Notes: generated from the sequence alone by a model not told the origin. 64,000 bases of DNA from Laetiporus sulphureus 93-53 (GCF_001632365.1 NW_024468544.1:130978-194977), one strand, 5' to 3'; positions 22,163-34,064 are shown, counted from the first letter of the stretch. Translations and numbers: made by a program.

Positions 22163-23138
22163 ATGAAAGATCTTCCCTCGGTGTTCCTGTGTGCTCATCC
22201 CCACCTGGCTGTGTTAGTGGACCGCTTCACTGCGTCGACTGCAGTCTGTCTTCTGGAGGGCCGGGATGAGTTTTTGTCACATCTGCACATGTTAGAAGCC
22301 CAGTGGGTATGCACCAGCATGTTGCCCTCCCCATAGTATGATTGCTGACCTCATCCGATAGTTGGATTTGCAGGACTATATCTCCATCGAGACATCCATG
22401 GGGAGCTCAATGCCCTCTCTGCTCAGTTGGTCGACACTCCGGCAACCCCTCGCCCGCTTTAGTGTGTGGAGAGTCTGTGGTGAAGAGTACAGCTGTCCGC
22501 ACGCTGATTCTCAGTTTGAGAGCCACTTCCTCAGTCCTGGGCCCACCCCGGTGAGGATTACGCTCCCCGATGCCAATCCTTCCCTGGCACCGTTGGCCGG
22601 CGAGACCGCTTCTGCTCCATCCATCTCATCCCCGTTCCTGGTTGCCCTTGCTGCATCCAATACCCCTGTCCACACTGTTCCAGAGCTCATCCACCAGATA
22701 TCCACCATGGAGGATGTCTTGGTGGCTACATTCAACGGCTTGTAGGTCAGGTACAAACACGTTTTCGATCACGCCTGTACAGCTATTAAAGAGAGCTTAA
22801 CTCAGGATATTGAGTCATCGGTCCATAGTGCAGTGGAGGAGGAGGCCATTGACTTGAAGGCTGAACTCCGTAGCTCCATTCATCATGACCGTGTCACCCT
22901 TCTCACCCTTATTCACGATCTCCAGATGGTGTCCCTTCCGAACACCAAGTTTGGCTTTGCCCTTGCCCGCCTTTCCCGTGCATTCACCGAATCCCTCGAA
23001 CAGCATGAGAACCTCCAAGACGAGCTCTCTATTCTCATGAGCAGCCCCCAATTCCTGCTCCTCATTGCATCTGCGTTGGACATGGCCCAAAACTTCGACT
23101 ACAGCTCCCTTGCGCAGACCCTCCAGGAGGCCACCTAA
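22163..23138 (+). pseudogene. Antisense gene B of element V: uncharacterised coiled/helical protein, one intron
   Basis: The start ATG at 22163 has a good context (CCACCATGA). Exon 1 is 22163-22306 (MKDLPSVFLCAHPHLAVLVD to LEAQW), the intron is 22307-22361 (55 nt, GTATGC...CGATAG), and exon 2 is 22362-23138 (LDLQDYISIETS onward), in frame across the junction. About 307 codons with a single TAG at 22743-22745. The C-terminal 130 residues are strongly helical (HVFDHACTAIKESLTQDIES, ending SSLAQTLQEAT), with a Ser/Pro-rich middle. The stop TAA (23136-23138) overlaps the pol stop on the other strand by two bases. No domain recognised; nothing suggests an enzyme. Confidence 0.6.
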
Positions 23139-24337
23139 TTCTCATCGGATGAGGTCTCCTTCCTTCCAGACAATGGCTCTGCTTCCCATTCCCATTCGAT
23201 CATGTCCAGATCTTCCTGTACCTCCCCCGGTTCCTGATGTATCACATCCTGTAGCGATACCTGTGCATCCATCCACGATTTGTATGGAATGACCCTAAAA
23301 GCCGCATAGCGATGCTTTGAAATAGAACCATCCAACTCAGCCAGAATGTATGAACCTCCCATATTGCGTCAGACCATGACCATCGGCCTGACATAGCACA
23401 GCTTCAACTTCCGGTTATGGTCAGTTTCGAATTGCGAGTTCCGTACCAGTACCAGGTCGCCCGCCTTGAACTTAAACTCACGGATCGTGTTCTTGAATGC
23501 TTTCTCAACCTGCTTGATTGACTTGAACCACGTGGCCCGAACCCGTCTCCTGACCTCTTGCAGGTCCTCTTGCCTCTTGAGTAGCTGCCATGCCCGTACT
23601 GCCAGTAGCTGCTCCATCGACATCAGCTCATCTGTGGCTGGAGAGAGGTACGTAGCTTCTGCGAGGTCGAACGGAAATACTGGCTCCACCCCATGGACCA
23701 TGAAATACGGAGACCATCCAGTACTCTTCTGAATCGAGACCCTTTCCGCCCAGAAGACAGCATGTATGACCTTCGGCCAATCTGTCGCATTCCCTTCACC
23801 ACAAACCTTCATGGCCGCTTCCCGAACATCGAAGTGCCACTGTTCCACGATACCGTTTGCTTGAAAATTGTACGCTGAGATCTGGATGTGCGTGATCCCG
23901 TATTGTTTGCAGAGGTGCTCCAGGGCTGCAACAAATGGTGCCCCGTTGTCCGTGACTATCTCTGTGACTGCTCTCCACTGACAAAGCACTTTCTCGAATA
24001 AGAACGTTCTGAGAGTCTTTCCGGTTTCTTACCGCAACATCCTCCACTCGGGCCAGGACGAGAGCGCGCACTGAGCCTGTACAATGTGCACGTATCCACC
24101 CGCTTTAGGCATATGCATTGAATCCACATGTAGCTTCTGGAACAGCCCCAACACATGCACCATCGGAGGGGGTACATGGTACTTGTACATTTTCTGGAGC
24201 TGGCATTCATGACAGATTTGAACGTACCATTTGACATCCTGGTCAAGGTACGGCCACCAGAACTGCTCCAGCAACCTGGTCTGGATGATAAAGATACCTT
24301 TGTGTCCTAGCTCATCATGAGCTGTCCATAGTAACAC
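23135..24337 (-). pseudogene. Integrase region of element V pol
   Basis: The HHCC zinc-binding start shows as HDELGHKG then CHECQ near 24190-24310. The catalytic core shows LHVDSMHMPK (first Asp), IVTDNGAPF (second Asp) and, 35 residues on, GIVEQ (Glu), so the DDE set is present. The C-terminal part has a KFKAGDLVLVRNSQF strand typical of the gypsy GPY/F-like region and ends at SSDEN-stop (23135-23137). Frame breaks occur around 24030 and 23366. There is no chromodomain after it, unlike family A. It would insert element cDNA into the host chromosome if intact. Confidence 0.85.
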
Positions 24338-24619
24338 ATAATGGTGAGCCTGGTCCGGGACCCGCTTGTGTCATCCCTGAGCATCCCTCCACCATAGCCG
24401 ACCTTTCCGTATGAAAAATCGCGCCACCTCACGGACAAACCTGTCGAACTCCTTCTCATTCAGTTCGTCCGGTTTCTGTGAGTCTTGAAGGAAGTGCTGG
24501 ATTTTCTTCACCCACTCATCTGCCTGCTGAGCTTTTGACATATGGGAATATCTACATTTGCGACTGCCTCAGATGAGTGTACTGACATGGTGCCCATCAT
24601 ATCTTCCCTGCACGTGCTG

Positions 24620-25345
24620 TACTGGCCCTGAAGGACCGTCGTTGGGCTGAGGTTGGCCCATTCCACTGTGAATGCACACGCTTCATCGATCCACTCTTCG
24701 AAGTCATCTGGTTCGGGCTCATCTTCAACCGTCCCAGGTTATCGCGAGAGCCCATCCGCCGCTCCGTGTCACGCCGCCGGAACATGTACCAGGTTGAAGT
24801 CAAAAAGGAGTATCCCAGCTATCCAGTGGTTGATGGTCACATTCAGTTGAATGTCCAGGTTGTTGAGCATCCCTTTGACATATTTGGCGTCTACCTCCAC
24901 GTCAAATGTCTTAAGCCTGATCAGATATATCCGGTATGCTCGCAGCACCCTAAATAGTCCGAGTAGCTCTATCTTTGCCTGAGAGTACCGTGATTCTCGC
25001 TCGTTCCAGGTAATCGACCCGAAGTGGCTCGGACACTGTCATTTCTGCGTGTCTATCTGAAACAAGATGAACCCTACCGCTATGACTGACAAATTGACTG
25101 CAAGGATGACCTTTTCTTCCGAAGTATAGCTGATCAGGGCGAGAGCTCCTGAATTCATGACCGTGTCCTTGAGTGTCTGCATAGCCCAGGCATGCTCGTC
25201 CCTCTACTCAAAGTCCACCTCCTTCTTGAGCAGGGTGGTAAGAGGCTTCACAAGCTTCGCAAAGTTTTTCACAAAGATCCATACGAGCCCACACATCCCC
25301 AGAAACCCCCTCACCTGCGAGATCGTCTCGCACTGTGGCCAGTCC
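24620..25345 (-). pseudogene. RNase H region and linker of element V pol
   Basis: VILAVNLSVIAVGFI (about 25070-25115), FGSITWNERESRYSQAKIEL (about 24960-25030) and LFRVLRAYRIYL identify the gypsy RNase H domain that degrades template RNA. The first catalytic residue is Asn where the family has Asp (Ala-Val-Asp). A connection segment with FLGMCGLVWIFVKNFAK precedes it, and HGADGLSR, with stops on both sides of it, follows as the hinge to integrase. Several nonsense codons. Confidence 0.8.
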
Positions 25346-25359
25346 CAAATTTTCTGCAC

Positions 25360-26472
25360 TCAGGCTTCGTCTGGAAGCCATCCTACGTACGTACAGTGGT
25401 GCCTGACAATGACCACTTTCGGGACGCATAGGTAAGCCTTTTTGCCCAAAAAGGTTCCTCCAAAACGTTTCATCTGATGTATGACCCGGTTCATATTTTG
25501 GAAGTGCTCCCATACGAACTGCCGGATCCCTGGGTTCTCAGAAATAGTCTCATACCTGCCCTCCGGAAGCTCATAACATGTCGCTGGCCCCTTCACTGGT
25601 ACATTGTCGACAAAAGGAACAGTGACCTCTGGTATCTCATCCTGCAGAATATGTGTCACATCGCCATGCATGATTTGCATTGAATTGGTATAGCCCATCA
25701 GAATCGAGGTAAGCCAGAGAGACCCTAGTGGAGTCTGGAAGGAGGTCAGGTCATGCGACCGCCAGTTCAAGGTCTGCTGGTTGAAAGCAACAAATAGGTC
25801 CAGGCTTCCATAGCATCCACGAGCTCTGAAGGATTTCACCAGATGCTCCACCATCAGAGGGACCACTGAATCTTTAATCACTATCCCGTTCAACGTCTGT
25901 AGGTCGTGAACCAACCGGAGCGACTTTCCATCCTTCTTGACAACGCAGAACCACCTTGACCGATACGATGAGTTCGATCCCTCATAAACCTCTGAGTCGA
26001 TCTTGTCCTTGATAATCTGTACCACTTGTTCGAATATTCCCGGTGTTATCAGCATGTTTTTGAGCACCTACGGGATGTGTTCCACCGTCAGAATGACTAC
26101 CAGGTCGAAGTACTCATTCTGAAACTGCCCCTTTTCCGTTTCGTCCCATGCAAATGCCATGTCATGTGCGCACATTAAGAAATCTGTGAGCTTCACCTCC
26201 TCCGGCCAGAGGAAACCATCACCCGTGACATTAAGTGTATCGTGCCTCTCTCGTGTGTACCTCCCTTGAGGCTCGAATTCGGGCAGCTGGACCAGTAGGG
26301 TTGGAAGCCCCTCTAGCGGGTTGAGCAGTTTCCTTCGCACAATTTGGAACCCTTCTGGTAATGTGGTCACCATGGGCTTGACCCAGTTGGCCACCTTCTT
26401 GTAGGTGAATATTTCTGTCTTTTGCCTTTCGACCGTGACCTGCCCCACCTTCCCGTGACTCCATACTCTCAT
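25360..26472 (-). pseudogene. Reverse transcriptase region of element V pol
   Basis: In one frame with a single stop at 26068: linker KKVANWVKPMVTTLPEGFQI to VILTVEHIP, then RT from PGIFEQVVQIIKDKIDSEVY through SRWFCVVKKDGKSLRLVHDL (fingers/palm), SLDLFVAFNQQ (first Asp motif) and FVDNVPVKGP (catalytic box, canonical FVDD or FIDD). The second Asp of the box is Asn, so the polymerase would be inactive. The C-terminal NRVIHQMKRFGGTFLGKK thumb-side motif is shared with the fossil at 38133-38850. Confidence 0.88.
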
Positions 26473-26759
26473 CTCCTCAGTTCAAAACCCAGTCCGAAGA
26501 TCCATGCGCTCACGTCCCACGTCATACAGCAAAGAAAAATGTATTTCAGATTCGGTGACTTTACATGGGACACAAGATGATGTGGAACTAACGGATGCAG
26601 TTTCGGACTGTACCTGGCTCTTTTCTGTACACGCCTTCTTCTTCTCGGGGCGTGTCTCTTCTATGGATCTGCCTATCCTTCCCTCCGGACTCTGTTGAAC
26701 AGTCCATGGCAGTGTGAGCACATACATGGAATACAATCCTAATATCGCATCTCCTCGAG

Positions 26760-27404
26760 CTACACCCAATTCATCGACCCATGAAAACCCACAAGGTTTG
26801 GATCGACCTCTCGCTGCACGGTCCACACTTTTGTTGGTACCACGACCCGTTCCCCTGAGTGTGGGTCTGTAATTGTGATTTGCTGCTCTCCAGAGGCAAA
26901 GTCTCTAGTCTCACACACCGCTGTAGCAAAGAACGGCCACCCTAAGAGGATTTCGAATGACATATGGTGCATCACCTGAACTTGTACCGCAATGATGACT
27001 GAGCTGAACTGGAGCTGAACACACGGAAGCTTTCTGACTGTCTTCATTACCGAGGTGTTCGCAGTCTCGAGCAGGATTGCTCCATCTGGGTTGAGTGGGG
27101 CTCTGAGGTCTTTCCAGACGTCCTCCTGCATGACGCATATCTGCACGCCCTGGTCCAGAATACATTCGCACTGAAGTGTGTCCTTGATGATTGGCTCGAC
27201 AACCCAGAGCGGGAGCGACCCCTTTGTTGGCAACATTGTCTTGGATGCCGTCAGAAACACACTCTTCTCGCCCGCTCCGGCTTCATCCTCATCCGTGACT
27301 TCTTTGACCCAAGCAGTCATTGCGACTCGCTTCAGGGTGATCAGCTCTTTGAGGTGTTTCTGCAGTTCTGGAGTGTGTTGTATGAGCTCTCTGATAGTGA
27401 CCAT
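26760..27404 (-). pseudogene. Protease region of element V pol
   Basis: A 214-codon frame with ECILDQGVQICVMQEDVW (about 27110-27165), matching a retropepsin Asp-x-Gly active site with Gln instead of Ser/Thr, then FEILLGWPFFATAVCE, the ILG-type strand. It follows gag after a frame break and precedes RT in a different frame, so this copy has at least one frameshift in 26470-26760. Confidence 0.7.
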
Positions 27405-27625
27405 TACGGGCAGATCGAGTATCTTCCTGACTATTCCAGGGATGTTCTTCTTGTCTTCGATCGGGGTGCGATACCCATAGGTGGACTGTGAGGCCAGAAC
27501 CCCCCTGGAAGTGAACTCACTTTGATTCCGGGTGGCCCCTTCTGCACTCCGCGCCCTTCCCCGGACACAACCTTATCCTTTCCAGGCTTGCCACTGACCA
27601 CCTCAACCCTGTCGAAGTGTACCCT

Positions 27626-29690
27626 TCATCGGGCATTGTCTATCACCTGAAAGACATGCTCTGTTCTGTCCATGACCCGTGACTCATCGATGACTGCCAT
27701 GTTGACCTTGCGCACTTCCTCGAGTATATTGACTTGGTGCGGTGGCTTGTCCCTTGATTGCGGAGTCGCAGCGGACTGCACCGCTCCCGGAACAGATGAT
27801 CCGAGGTGCTGGGAGTACCAGGAGTTGACCCGATCCCACATGTTGTTTCCAGGGAGCGCCCTCAGAACGTACCCCCCATCGGGCAGTCGGATGCGACCAT
27901 TCTTGTCACGGTACACCTTTCCGGCCTTGATGTCTTTGTCCACATGGGGGCAACAGCTCATGAAGTGGTCCAGTCCATCGCAGTAGTTGCAGTTGCAGTT
28001 CATGGGGTAGACCGTCATGTTTCCTGGGGCACCTGCCATGGCCCTAGCTGCTGACGTCGTTGCTGGTCCTTGTGGTGCATAACTTTCCCAGCATCCCTGA
28101 CCACCTGCAGTAGACTGAGCTTGGCTCTGTAAGAAGCTTGTGAGGCGTTCCACTGACTTTTGCAGGTCCACAATTTCACCAGACTCCTGTTTGATCACCG
28201 TAGCAGTCACCCCAGAAACTGTTCCTCCGATGGTAGTATTCGCAGATTGTCCTATGGTGGGGGCAGCCGGAGTGACTCCCGGACCGCTCGTACTTGCCCT
28301 GCCTCTAAGGATACCATAGCTACCTCCAACTAAACCTCCTCCTGCCAGAGTTTTCTAGGCTGCGTCGTGAATGTTGTTCATGCTCCATGGATCATCTGGA
28401 TGATGGTTCGGGTGCAGGATCTCGCACCGGAGCAGAATGGTTGCTTTTTTGGTCGGGTGGAATCCCCTGACATATTGCTCATCCTGGGCCGCGGGCGATA
28501 CTCATCCCATCCAGATTAGGTAGTTCGCTATTGGGGCAAATTCGTGGAAGTAGATAGCTTCTTTGGCCCAAGTGTGAATACCCTGGGCAAGTGCTTCATA
28601 GATGCACTGTTCTAGGTCAGCAATGATGTAGAGTCAATCGCCCTCTGCTCTGGGGTACAACTCAAAGATCTGCTGTCTGAACATCATGTAGTCAGCCGTT
28701 GCCGCTGCGGAGACCATAGACCACAGCTCCTCTTGTTATACAGTAAGATAGTGCAGTGCATAGTGAACCTTTTGTGCACCTGTGAGCCCGGCCTGTATTG
28801 CCAGCTCATCTAGGTCATCGAAGTATCACTGCAGCTTTCGAGGTTCTCCATTGAACATTGGCATGGTCTTCTATTCCTGGGCCGGCATCAAGAAACCTCT
28901 TTCCGGAGCCTGTCCTGGTCCTTGTCCCCTGCCTTGTCCTGGTCCTGATCCGCTGCCGCCACCTCCTGATCCTCCCAGTCCCCCTGGTCTGCCTGTTCCA
29001 CCTCCTCCTCCGCCTCCTCCACCGCTGCCCGATCTGCCCCCGTATCTGCCACCAAGTCCACTTGATCTGCTCAGGCCACCACCCGGGTTCCTGCCCAGTC
29101 TGCCTCCTTCTCCACCACTGCCACCGCTGCCCCCGCTGCCTCCATGGAACCCTCCGTTACCTGGACCAGATCCTCCACTGTGCCCTGCCGTGATGAAGAT
29201 CGGTATCTGCGAGGCGAACACTGATCGAGTCCCAGTTATGAGCTCCAAGGGTCGCTGAATGGTGACTGTCAGGGCCATCCCACCTGATGCTCCTTTGGGC
29301 GTGTATGAGAGTGTATGCTTACGTTTTCGTACTTCAGACGGGGTCGTTACTGTTTCCCTTGGTACCGCGAAGTGCCCGGGGAGAATCGCAGAGAGGTCTC
29401 GTAGTATGGAATCTTCTTGCCGTGCTATGTCTGTCGTGTCATCATAAGTCGACAGTTCATATTCGTCCACTCCTGCTGTCGTGCTGTTGATCGGGATTTC
29501 GGAGTACAGATTTTCAGTAGTTGCTCTGAGGTCAGACACAGTTTCGGTCACGGTCTCGATCGCCTCCTCGAAAATTTTGTCTGAGATGCTTGGCACTGCT
29601 GAGAGTGTTGACAAAGCTGAAATGTCCACATCTGGAGAGTCTGTTCTGCTGGACGCTCTTTCCTTGGTGAGGGCTTGGGCTGCCCAGACT
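27626..29690 (-). pseudogene. gag of element V
   Basis: One phase throughout (segments 28871-29629 and 27626-28210 are in the same frame) with about six nonsense codons between. Order: an N-terminal acidic part (EEAIETVTETVSDLRA), a Gly/Ser/Arg-rich stretch of about 90 residues near 28890-29150, a capsid-like region (NGEPRKLQ, then QQIFELYPRAEGD), and a C-terminal segment with NCNCNYCDGLDHFMSCCPH, a zinc-knuckle-like C/H cluster. No ATG is visible before SQVWAAQALTKER, so the start is unresolved. A TGA after Trp-Met-Gly is shared with element VI. Confidence 0.8.
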
Positions 29691-29731
29691 TGGCTTCAGG
29701 TCTTCACCTTCCTAAACTTTTCCCTCCTTGT

Positions 29732-29742
29732 GGTGGGCTCCA
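29732..29742 (-). other. Primer-binding site of element V
   Basis: On the minus strand TGGAGCCCACC lies five bases after the 5' LTR, as expected for pairing with a tRNA 3' end GGTGGGCTCCA. The same 11 bases occur at the same distance in element VI. I cannot assign the tRNA. Confidence 0.6.
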
Positions 29743-29747
29743 GAAAA

Positions 29748-31543
29748 TGTGATTGCGAGTACTCAGCTAGCTGTGAAAGGACAGCAAACAACTGAGTGGG
29801 GTGAAGGGGGAACAGTGCAGGGAAGGTCTGTGTCTACAGGCGACGCAAGAGCCAAATGTAAAATATGGTAAAGAAGTGAATGAACAAGGCAGCCAATAGA
29901 CCAGCAGCCACGTAGAGTGTACGGGCCGAGGTGATGTACATGAGATACGTCTGATAGAACAGTTCCGGAGTGAGTCTAATGATTTCCGGACGGAGTACAG
30001 GAATCTCGGAAGGTGGGCATACTGTCTCTGTGGCAATGTCCCGGTGGTCGGTCAAGCACGTTCGACAGCGAGAGCAAAGATTCTGATTAGATCATGAAGT
30101 AGAAGCAGTAGGTTGTGGAGGAGAGGGAGACCACTGCCTCTGTGCACCGCTGTGCAAGCCTCTTCACATACTCTAGCTCGTAGATATGCCGTCCGAGGTC
30201 CTCCCTCCAACTACCTACCTATGCTACCCTTTTATACTATGCTCTCAGGGCACATTTGCCTGAGACTCAATCGCACATCAGACCACACCTGGTCCTGTAA
30301 CTCGTTCCCTCGCTTTGCTCGTCTCGTTCCAAATCCCTTGGAGGGCCTGCCGCTGCAGACCACCCCATTGTGTCTCGTTCTGAATCTCTTGGAGGGCCTG
30401 CCACTGCGGACCACTTCATTGCATCTCATTCCAAATTCCTTGACTTCCACTCACCCATGTCACCCTCCACTCACTGCACTCTCCAAGAGCCTGCCCCAGT
30501 GATCATCCCGTATCACAGAAGTCCTCTTGTCCCCATCCCAAAGGTACACCGTCTGCTCTTCGGACACCCCTCCTATGCTGCCCTAACAGTTTCACCTGTT
30601 TCTTGGCCCGTGTTCATACACTGGGTTGTTCTGGAATCATCTCAAATGCAGTCTCCCATTGGCACCTCATCCGGTCCACAGCTGTGGGCCTCGGACATGT
30701 CCACATCTCAACCTGCCTGCTCCTTCTTGTCCCCTCCCAGCTGTTGCCACTCTTCACCCTATTCCCATCTTGCCATGTCTCACACACCAGATGGCATCCC
30801 TGGCAAACAGCGATCTGCCTACACCCTGTGCATACATTGATACCTTCTGCTGCTTGAGGCCCTGTCCGTGGAACGTGTATATGTTCCGTCCAGTTCACGT
30901 CTCGCTGTGGTCGAGTGGAATGAATGGTGCCACCGAGTCTGATCCCTCCTGGTACGTGTCCTATGTCCTCTTTTTCTCCTCCATTTGGATTGACCTGTAG
31001 CTTCAGGAACTCGCTGACACTGCCCGCACCGTGCTCACCTGGACTGGAATGCAAGTGCCACTGATCGACTCCTTCGAGTGGGTCAGCGATCTCCGTGTCC
31101 TCACTGCCTTCCCCTTGTCACATGATCACAGTTCGAGGTCCCCCTTTACAGTTGGGGATCTCTTCTCGGATCCTCGATTGCAGCAGCACTTGCTTGAGGC
31201 ATTCGGCCAAAGATCGTTGTGCCCTGAGGTTGACTCGTCCGAAGCTTCTGCCCCTCTTTCGCTCCAACATGGCCAGCCTTCCGCTGTGCCATACACGTCC
31301 ATGCCTGTAGAAGCTGGTGATGATCTGGACCATATGCTGCACTGAAGGACTTTTCTGGAGGTGACGGTCAGTTCTGAGGTCGTGTCCTGAGGTTCGGAGG
31401 GCCCTGTCCGTGTAGACGATCTGTAGCACAGACTCGATGTACCTGTCCCGCCCCGAACGCAATGTACCTGTTCCGCTTTGAGCTTGCTGTCAAATGTTAG
31501 GGAGTGCAATTATAGTGAGGGCAGCCATGCTGGCCACCTCACA
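29748..31543 (-). repeat. 5' LTR of element V (1796 bp)
   Basis: Direct repeat of 17341-19189 with the same TGTGATTG and CCTCACA ends (plus-strand view). It contains two copies of the 54-bp unit. It should hold the promoter for gag-pol; a TTTTATACTATG sequence near 30230 is a possible TATA region. Confidence 0.93.
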
Positions 31544-32320
31544 GCACATGAAGGTCCTCATGAAGGGTCACATCAGAGCATGAGCGAAGGTGACCCATCA
31601 CGAGGAGGTCATCAGTGAACAAGCCGGTAGAGATGCGTTTGACTCACTGCAAGTGACTCAATGAGAGCTCTCCTTACCCAATGTGTCAGCCTCCTATCGT
31701 GATTCAGTAGCATTTATGACTGTGGATGCATCTGAATGGTGACCAGATGCTGTGATCAAGGAAGATAAGTGAACACGGGGAGAAGAGTTGATGCAATGTA
31801 CCGGGGAGGATGGATCTGCCAGACTACCAGCACGTGCATGCAGTCAGAATGTAGCCGAGCACCATTTGGGGGTGCAGTCAAATGCTGAGGTGTGGATGGA
31901 GCTGTGTGGATGGAGCTGCTCGAAGTGGGTATCATCGAGAGACAGATCAACACAGGCCATGGAGATATGGTGGGTGACATCAGTGGCAGGGCACGCAAGG
32001 ACAACCATGAGGTGAGGGCAGAGGATGTTGCTCCGTGTGTGCTGATGCAACAGGTGTCTCTTAGGCATGTACTGACATGGCGAGTGCACATCGGGTGCCT
32101 TGCAATATGTCAGAGGATGTGCATGTGGTGCGAACTCCCCTATCGACCGATTCTTGGAATTGCTCAGCTCTGCCCTTTTTGGAGTGTTATCAGGTCTCGG
32201 GCTGTACCTCTTCTGGCTCTGGAGCTGGTCATCTCCATGCTGAGACTGGCGAACGGTATCTGCACGACTCATTGAGCTTGAACAGTGCACGATCAAATGC
32301 ACCCAGAGAGAGTGTTGCAC
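31544..32320 (+). repeat. Continuation of the degenerate tandem array right of element V
   Basis: Resembles the 13485-17340 array: GTTTGACTCACTGCAAGTGACTC at 31628 matches the NECD-type module, and CCAGCACGTGCATGCAGTCAGAATG at about 31828 matches 16870-16900. It ends where the LTR of element VI begins. The longest frame, 127 codons at 31892-32275, has no recognisable domain. Confidence 0.5.
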
Positions 32321-33988
32321 TGTGAGGTAGCATTCCGGGCTGCCCCCACACAGAATGAATTATCTCGGATGAGCTACACAAAGCGAACAAGCATGGCTTC
32401 AGAATGAGTTCTCTGAGACAGGTACATGGCGCATCAGACTCTGGGTGAAGTATACAGTGTGGGGCAGCTACTAGCTCAGGAGAAGTGACATCTCGAGGCA
32501 GCACCATACATTCCTACGCTACGGGATGACTACACAACACGTGATGCTCATCCACGGTGAACCAGCACACACACGGGATCTCATAGCAGAACTGACCACC
32601 AAAGTCCTTGAGGCACAGCATGTGGTCAGGATCGTCCTCTGGGGTGATGGCGGGGCGAGTCCTGCTGGTCGGAGCATGGTCAGGGATTGGCAAAGAGTTG
32701 ACAAGTATACACAGTTCATGGACCCATGGGTAGGAGTCAATCGAGTGAACGTGCAACCTGGACTCCACAAGGTCCGAATGAGCAGACGCCGCCCAATGCT
32801 ACAAGGAGACCTCAGACTGGCACGTGCAAGGAAGGAGGTCGATAGACATACCAAAAGCGACCAGACTGCAGTGCACCAGTGATACCACTCCATCACAGTG
32901 GGATGTGACTCAGACGGGATATGGGCATGCTCGAACGCCAGCACCTCGAGCAAGAGGAGGTAACGATGGAGCCGGGTGGTGCAAGTGACAGCTAGAGAAT
33001 CAAACTGTGATTGCGTGGTGCGAGACATGGCTGAGTGGGAGGAGAGAGGGGGAAGAGGGGCCAGGACAGGCAGAGAACTGAACACGGACAGAGTCCCGGG
33101 GCAGGTGCTCAGACTCTAGGGGGCAAAGCCGACGGAGAGCCGTTGGAGGAGGTAACCAGTCTCGGCCAGAGGGGTAAGGGCAGATTAGGGCAGGAGTGAA
33201 CCATCGGGGTGGTGAGGTGGGCGAATGGGAATGCGATTACGATGCTGCGGAGGAAGTCAGCAGGACGAGACATGGTGGAGGACGAGCATTGGGGTGGGAA
33301 ACCGGGAACTGGAGCGAGTGGGTCTCTGCAGAAATGAATAGCAAAATGCAGGTTTGGAATGCGATGCGATGGAGTGGCCAGCAGCGATGGGCTCTCCGAG
33401 AAACGAGGGATAGTGGAACAAGTCAACGAGTTAGGGGCCAAGCATAGTCGGATATGGGAGCCAGGACCGGGGTAAGTGCACCTCGAGTTTGCAATATTTA
33501 AAGAATGTGTAGACAGAGATAGGGGGAGGACTTTCAGACCATGTACCTAGGCGATAGAGAATGTGAACGAACTTGCACAGCAGCGGACAACAACAGGGAC
33601 AGCGGTCTCAGTTCTTCTCTCAAGCTTCGGGCTCTACCACACATCAGAATTCTCATCTTTGCTCTAACTGTTGAATGAATCTTGCGAACCAGCAGAGCGC
33701 ATCAGCGGACACAGTACGCCCTCATCCCGAGACCCCTATATTCTGTCCGGAGCCAGTTAGACTTGCCCCGGAGCTGTTCTATTTCTCGTACTTTATGTAC
33801 ATCACACTGGACTGTGTCCTTCACGGTCTCGCTGTCTTCATGGGCATCACCTTCATTCATTTCTCCACTATCTTCTACATTTGGCTTCTGTGTCACCTCT
33901 AGATGCAAACCTTCCGTGCACTGTTCCCCCTTCATCCCTCTCAGTTGTTTGCTGTCATTTCGCAGCTAGCCGAGTACTTGCAATCACA
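32321..33988 (+). repeat. 5' LTR of element VI (1668 bp)
   Basis: Starts TGTGAGGTAG and ends GCAATCACA, as in V. The middle is only patchily alignable to V, but the last 350 bp are well conserved. Confidence 0.8.
33675..33902 (+). CDS. LTR-embedded 75-codon membrane-protein ORF of element VI
   Basis: Counterpart of 17427-17654. ATG at 33675, TAG stop, 75 codons, no indel relative to V. Shared residues cluster at YITLD and at the hydrophobic C-terminus (FIHFSTIFYIWLL). About half of the residues are identical by eye. Confidence 0.45.
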   Translation: MNLANQQSASADTVRPHPETPIFCPEPVRLAPELFYFSYFMYITLDCVLHGLAVFMGITFIHFSTIFYIWLLCHL

Positions 33989-33993
33989 TTTTC

Positions 33994-34004
33994 TGGAGCC
34001 CACC
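33994..34004 (+). other. Primer-binding site of element VI
   Basis: TGGAGCCCACC five bases after the LTR, identical to element V. Confidence 0.6.
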
Positions 34005-34064
34005 GCGAGGGGGAAAAAGTTTCAAAAAGTGAAGACCAGAAGCCAAGTCAGGGTGGCCCAAGCC

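Larger units (their letters stand above)
17341..31543 (-). mobile_element. Element V: 14.2-kb Ty3/gypsy-type LTR retrotransposon with antisense cargo genes
   Basis: Two direct repeats of 1849 and 1796 bp flank a 10.56-kb interior. In minus-strand sense: LTR, TGG-start primer site, gag with a Gly-rich domain and zinc-knuckle region, protease with DQG, RT, RNase H, integrase without an evident chromodomain, then about 3.9 kb holding two plus-strand genes, a purine tract, LTR. The order RT-RNase H-integrase makes it Ty3/gypsy type. LTR ends are TGTGA...TCACA. The flanking pentamers (CGTGC and GCACA) do not match. The element is decayed, with many in-frame stops, but few frameshifts. Confidence 0.88.

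Noticed and set aside
31544..31548. GTGC / GCAC at the two flanks of V as a target duplication
   Set aside because: They are reverse complements, not direct repeats, and retroelement integration makes direct duplications.
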